This document shows positions 61,850 through 64,000 of a stretch of DNA of 64,000 nt, piece after piece; the first letter of the stretch is position 1; every line of letters begins with the position of its first letter. The stretch is from contig NZ_CP013417.1 in assembly GCF_001524445.2 (NCBI RefSeq), positions 2,294,001-2,358,000 on the forward strand, given 5' to 3'. Made by a program: the position numbers and the translations under genes. Source of the DNA: Burkholderia savannae (GTDB taxonomy: Bacteria; Pseudomonadota; Gammaproteobacteria; Burkholderiales; Burkholderiaceae). Under the pieces are notes generated by a model. The model saw only the letters and a list, made by a program, of their open reading frames with translations, had not been told where the DNA came from and did no database searches.

Positions 61850-63139
61850 GTGAGCTCAGAAGCCGTCCAACGTCCGGACCCGCCCGGTCCGCCACCGACC
61901 GATCCCGCCGTGACGGCGTTCGCCGAGCACGCGCGCGCGCCGTCCCCCGCGATGCCTCCGGCCGCGGAATCGCCCGCCGCCCGCCTCGCGGCGGTCAAGG
62001 CCGCCGCGAATCCGCTGCTCGAAGCGGCGCGCCCGCTGCTGCGGGCGTTGTCGGACATGCCGGACAGGCTCGAGCGCGAAGGCGCCCAGCAGCTGCGCCT
62101 GCTGCTCGAGCAGGAAGTGCGCCAGTTCCAGCGGCTTTGCGAGCAGGCGAACATCCGGCGCGACCACATGCTCGGCGCGCGCTATTGCCTGTGCACGGCG
62201 CTCGACGAAGCCGCGATGCAGACGACGTGGGCCCGCTCCGGCGACGGCAACTTCGGCACCTGGATCAGCGAAGGGCTCGCCACGTCGTTTCACGAAGACC
62301 GGCAAGGCGGCGACAAGGTATATCTGCTGATCGGCCGGCTGATGAACTCGCCGCAGGAGCACCTCGATCTGCTCGAAGTCGTGTACCGGGTCCTGAGCCT
62401 CGGCTTCGAAGGCCGCTACCGCTACGAAGCCGACGGCCAGCGCAAGCACGAGACCGTGCGCCAGCGGCTCCACAACGAGATCGCCTCGCAACGCGGCCCC
62501 GTGTCCGTCGCCCTTTCGCCGCACTGGCAAGCCGATGCGAACGGCAAGCGCCTGTCGTTCTACGATTTCCCGGTGCGGATCACGGCCGCCGTGCTGTCGC
62601 TGATCCTGCTCGGCCTGTTCGGCTATTTCAAATACGCGCTGTCGAGCCGCGGCGCCGACGTGCAGATGCAGATCGCCGCCATTGGCCGCATGACGCCGCC
62701 GGCCGCGCGCGCCGAGCTGCGCCTCAAGGTGCTGCTCGCGAGCGAGATCGCCGCGGGAACGGTCCGCGTCGACGAAGACGCCCGCCGCAGCTCCGTGACG
62801 TTCCGAAGCGACGCGATGTTCGCGCCGGGCGGCGCGGCCGTGAATGCGGCGATGGGCGCGCTGATCGCGAAGATCGCGGCCGAGATCGCGAAGGTGCCGG
62901 GCAAGGTGACGGTGATCGGCTACGCCGACGACGCGCCGATCAAGAGCCGACAGTTCGCATCGAACGAAGCGCTGTCCGAGGCGCGCGCGACGCAGGTCAT
63001 GCAGCTGCTCCAGGCGGGCGGCGTGCCGGCGAGCCGCCTGGAATCGGCCGGCCGAGGCGACGCGAACCCGATCGGCGACAACCAGACCGTGCAAGGCCGC
63101 GCGCTGAACCGCCGCGTCGAAATCACGGTCGCGCACTAA
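61850..63139 (+). CDS. tssL: TssL with C-terminal OmpA-like peptidoglycan-binding domain
   Basis: A 429-residue evolved TssL. A Pro/Ala-rich N-terminus leads to the cytoplasmic DotU domain (AANPLLEAARPLLRALSDMP, DHMLGARYCLCTALDEAAMQ, NFGTWISEGLATSFHEDRQG, EVVYRVLSLGFEGRYRYEAD). One membrane helix follows (AAVLSLILLGLFGYF, about 245-262), and a periplasmic OmpA-like domain carries VTVIGYADDAPIKS and LSEARATQVMQLLQ, with the peptidoglycan-binding Asp/Arg pattern at GRALNRRVEITV. It anchors the channel to the cell wall. The start is GTG at 61850, overlapping nothing; tssM follows by 24 bp. Confidence 0.95.
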   Translation: MSSEAVQRPDPPGPPPTDPAVTAFAEHARAPSPAMPPAAESPAARLAAVKAAANPLLEAARPLLRALSDMPDRLEREGAQQLRLLLEQEVRQFQRLCEQANIRRDHMLGARYCLCTALDEAAMQTTWARSGDGNFGTWISEGLATSFHEDRQGGDKVYLLIGRLMNSPQEHLDLLEVVYRVLSLGFEGRYRYEADGQRKHETVRQRLHNEIASQRGPVSVALSPHWQADANGKRLSFYDFPVRITAAVLSLILLGLFGYFKYALSSRGADVQMQIAAIGRMTPPAARAELRLKVLLASEIAAGTVRVDEDARRSSVTFRSDAMFAPGGAAVNAAMGALIAKIAAEIAKVPGKVTVIGYADDAPIKSRQFASNEALSEARATQVMQLLQAGGVPASRLESAGRGDANPIGDNQTVQGRALNRRVEITVAH

Positions 63140-63163
63140 CTCCCCGGCCATTCGGATGCCGAC

Positions 63164-64000
63164 ATGAACAAGTTCCTCTCCTTTCTGGTGTCGCGCCAGT
63201 TCCTGGCCTTCGTCGCGTTGCTGCTCGTCGCGCTGCTGATCTGGTTCGTCGGCCCGTTCGTCGCGTTCGGCGGCCTCGAGCCGCTCGCGGGCGCGGGCAT
63301 GCGGATCGCCGCGATCGCGCTGCTGCTTGCGGGCGCGCTGCTATGGCTCGCGGGCCGCTCGACGAGCGCCGCGTTCGTGGCGCTGCTCTGCCTGCTGATC
63401 TGGCATGCGTCGCCGCTGCTCGCGTTCGGACACGCGACGCCCTTCGCGCCGCCCTCGGTCCGCGCGATCGCGATCGCGGCCGTGCTCGCGGTGTTTCTGA
63501 TCCATCTCGCGTTCCGGCTGCTGCAGAGGATGCGAGCGGACCCGGATTTTCTCCAAAGCCTGCTCGATGTCGGCGGCAAGCGGCACGAATCGCCCGCGGC
63601 CGGCCAACTGGCCAGGGTCGGCGCGGCCGTCGCCGGCGCGCTCGCGCGCCTGAAGGCGATGCGCACCGGCGCCCGCGGGCTCGGGCGCCTGTTCCAGGGC
63701 AAGCGCTACCTGTACGAACTGCCGTGGTACATCACGCTCGGCTCGGGCGCGTCGGGCAAGACGAGCGCGCTCCTGAACGCCGGCCTCACGTTCCCGGTGG
63801 CCGCGCAGATGCAGCGGGCCGCGGGCATGGTCTCGGGCCGCGACGGGTCCGTCGACTGGTGGCTGACCAACGACGCGGTGCTGATCGACACGGCCGGCCA
63901 TTACACGCGCCACGGCACGTCGCTGCATGCGTTGCCCCGGCCGTTCGTCGCCGCGCGGTCCGGGCGCCCGGACGCAGGCGAATCCGCGGCGCGGGCCGAC
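63164..64000 (+). CDS. tssM: TssM (IcmF), 5' part, runs off the window
   Basis: The first 279 codons of the inner-membrane T6SS protein. Visible are two N-terminal helices (FLAFVALLLVALLIWFVGPF and MRIAAIALLLAGALLWLA), a further hydrophobic pair (AFVALLCLLIWHASPLL and AIAIAAVLAVFLIHLAF) and the start of the cytoplasmic NTPase-like domain, ELPWYITLGSGASGKTSALL, with a P-loop (GSGASGKTS) and DTAGHYTRHG as the Walker B/switch-like DTAG motif. Complete TssM is usually 1100-1300 residues, so about three quarters lies beyond position 64000. Together with TssJ and TssL it forms the membrane complex. Confidence 0.95.
   Translation, partial: MNKFLSFLVSRQFLAFVALLLVALLIWFVGPFVAFGGLEPLAGAGMRIAAIALLLAGALLWLAGRSTSAAFVALLCLLIWHASPLLAFGHATPFAPPSVRAIAIAAVLAVFLIHLAFRLLQRMRADPDFLQSLLDVGGKRHESPAAGQLARVGAAVAGALARLKAMRTGARGLGRLFQGKRYLYELPWYITLGSGASGKTSALLNAGLTFPVAAQMQRAAGMVSGRDGSVDWWLTNDAVLIDTAGHYTRHGTSLHALPRPFVAARSGRPDAGESAARAD

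Overview
The window looks like chromosomal DNA of a Burkholderia of the pseudomallei/thailandensis/oklahomensis type. The evidence is very high GC, strong G/C third-position bias, a small TWTGRGRPP-type H-NS protein, IS256- and IS3-family elements, many short in-frame tandem repeats, and a type VI secretion (T6SS) gene repertoire typical of that group. I cannot name the species from sequence alone. From memory, the 10-31 kb block resembles the B. thailandensis VgrG/Tle1/BTH_I2691-type locus, and the 40-64 kb block resembles the pseudomallei-group cluster often called T6SS-4. Both matches need a database check.

Layout, left to right. 0.3-3.4 kb: an aromatic-acid-type MFS transporter, a LigI-like amidohydrolase and an H-NS-like protein that ends in a clear intrinsic terminator. 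3.8-4.5 kb: a small lipoprotein and the 3' scrap of an IS3-family transposase. 4.5-13.8 kb, minus strand, visibly AT-richer than its surroundings: a tandem array of a two-helix membrane protein (putative T6SS immunity family) with an intact copy of a large pore-forming T6SS effector at its head. Decayed effector C-termini, a fused scar and an IS256 insertion lie between the immunity copies. 13.8-30.7 kb, minus strand: two more effector modules. One is VgrG-DUF4123-pore former. The other is VgrG-DUF4123-three DUF3304 lipoproteins (Tli1-like)-Tle1 phospholipase-VgrG with a C-terminal zinc-metallopeptidase domain-putative periplasmic immunity protein, followed by a frameshifted second copy of the last gene.

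31.2-34.8 kb: a PAAR protein coupled to a membrane-anchored thiolase-fold pseudoenzyme, and an orphan tssF facing it. 34.8-36.0 kb holds no convincing gene but a 9-bp tandem repeat. 36.0-38.4 kb: an MdtNOP-type efflux operon wrecked by deletions, with intact ytcA, an mdtN/mdtO scar and an internally deleted outer-membrane gene. 38.6-39.9 kb: an alpha/beta hydrolase and a doubtful small ORF.

40.2-64.0 kb: a full T6SS as two divergent operons around a 519-bp AT-rich control region. Leftward: tagK-tagJ-tssE-tssF-tssG-tssA-vgrG-DUF2169/pentapeptide-pentapeptide-DUF3540-DUF4150. Rightward: clpV-tssB-tssC-hcp-tssJ-tssK-tssL-tssM, with tssM running off the window. The rightward operon builds sheath, tube, ATPase and membrane complex. 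The leftward one builds the baseplate and a spike with its loading adaptors. The 10-31 kb block supplies spikes, adaptors, toxins and immunity proteins that could load on this or another T6SS. The richest unexplained structure is the 4.5-10.7 kb effector/immunity array.
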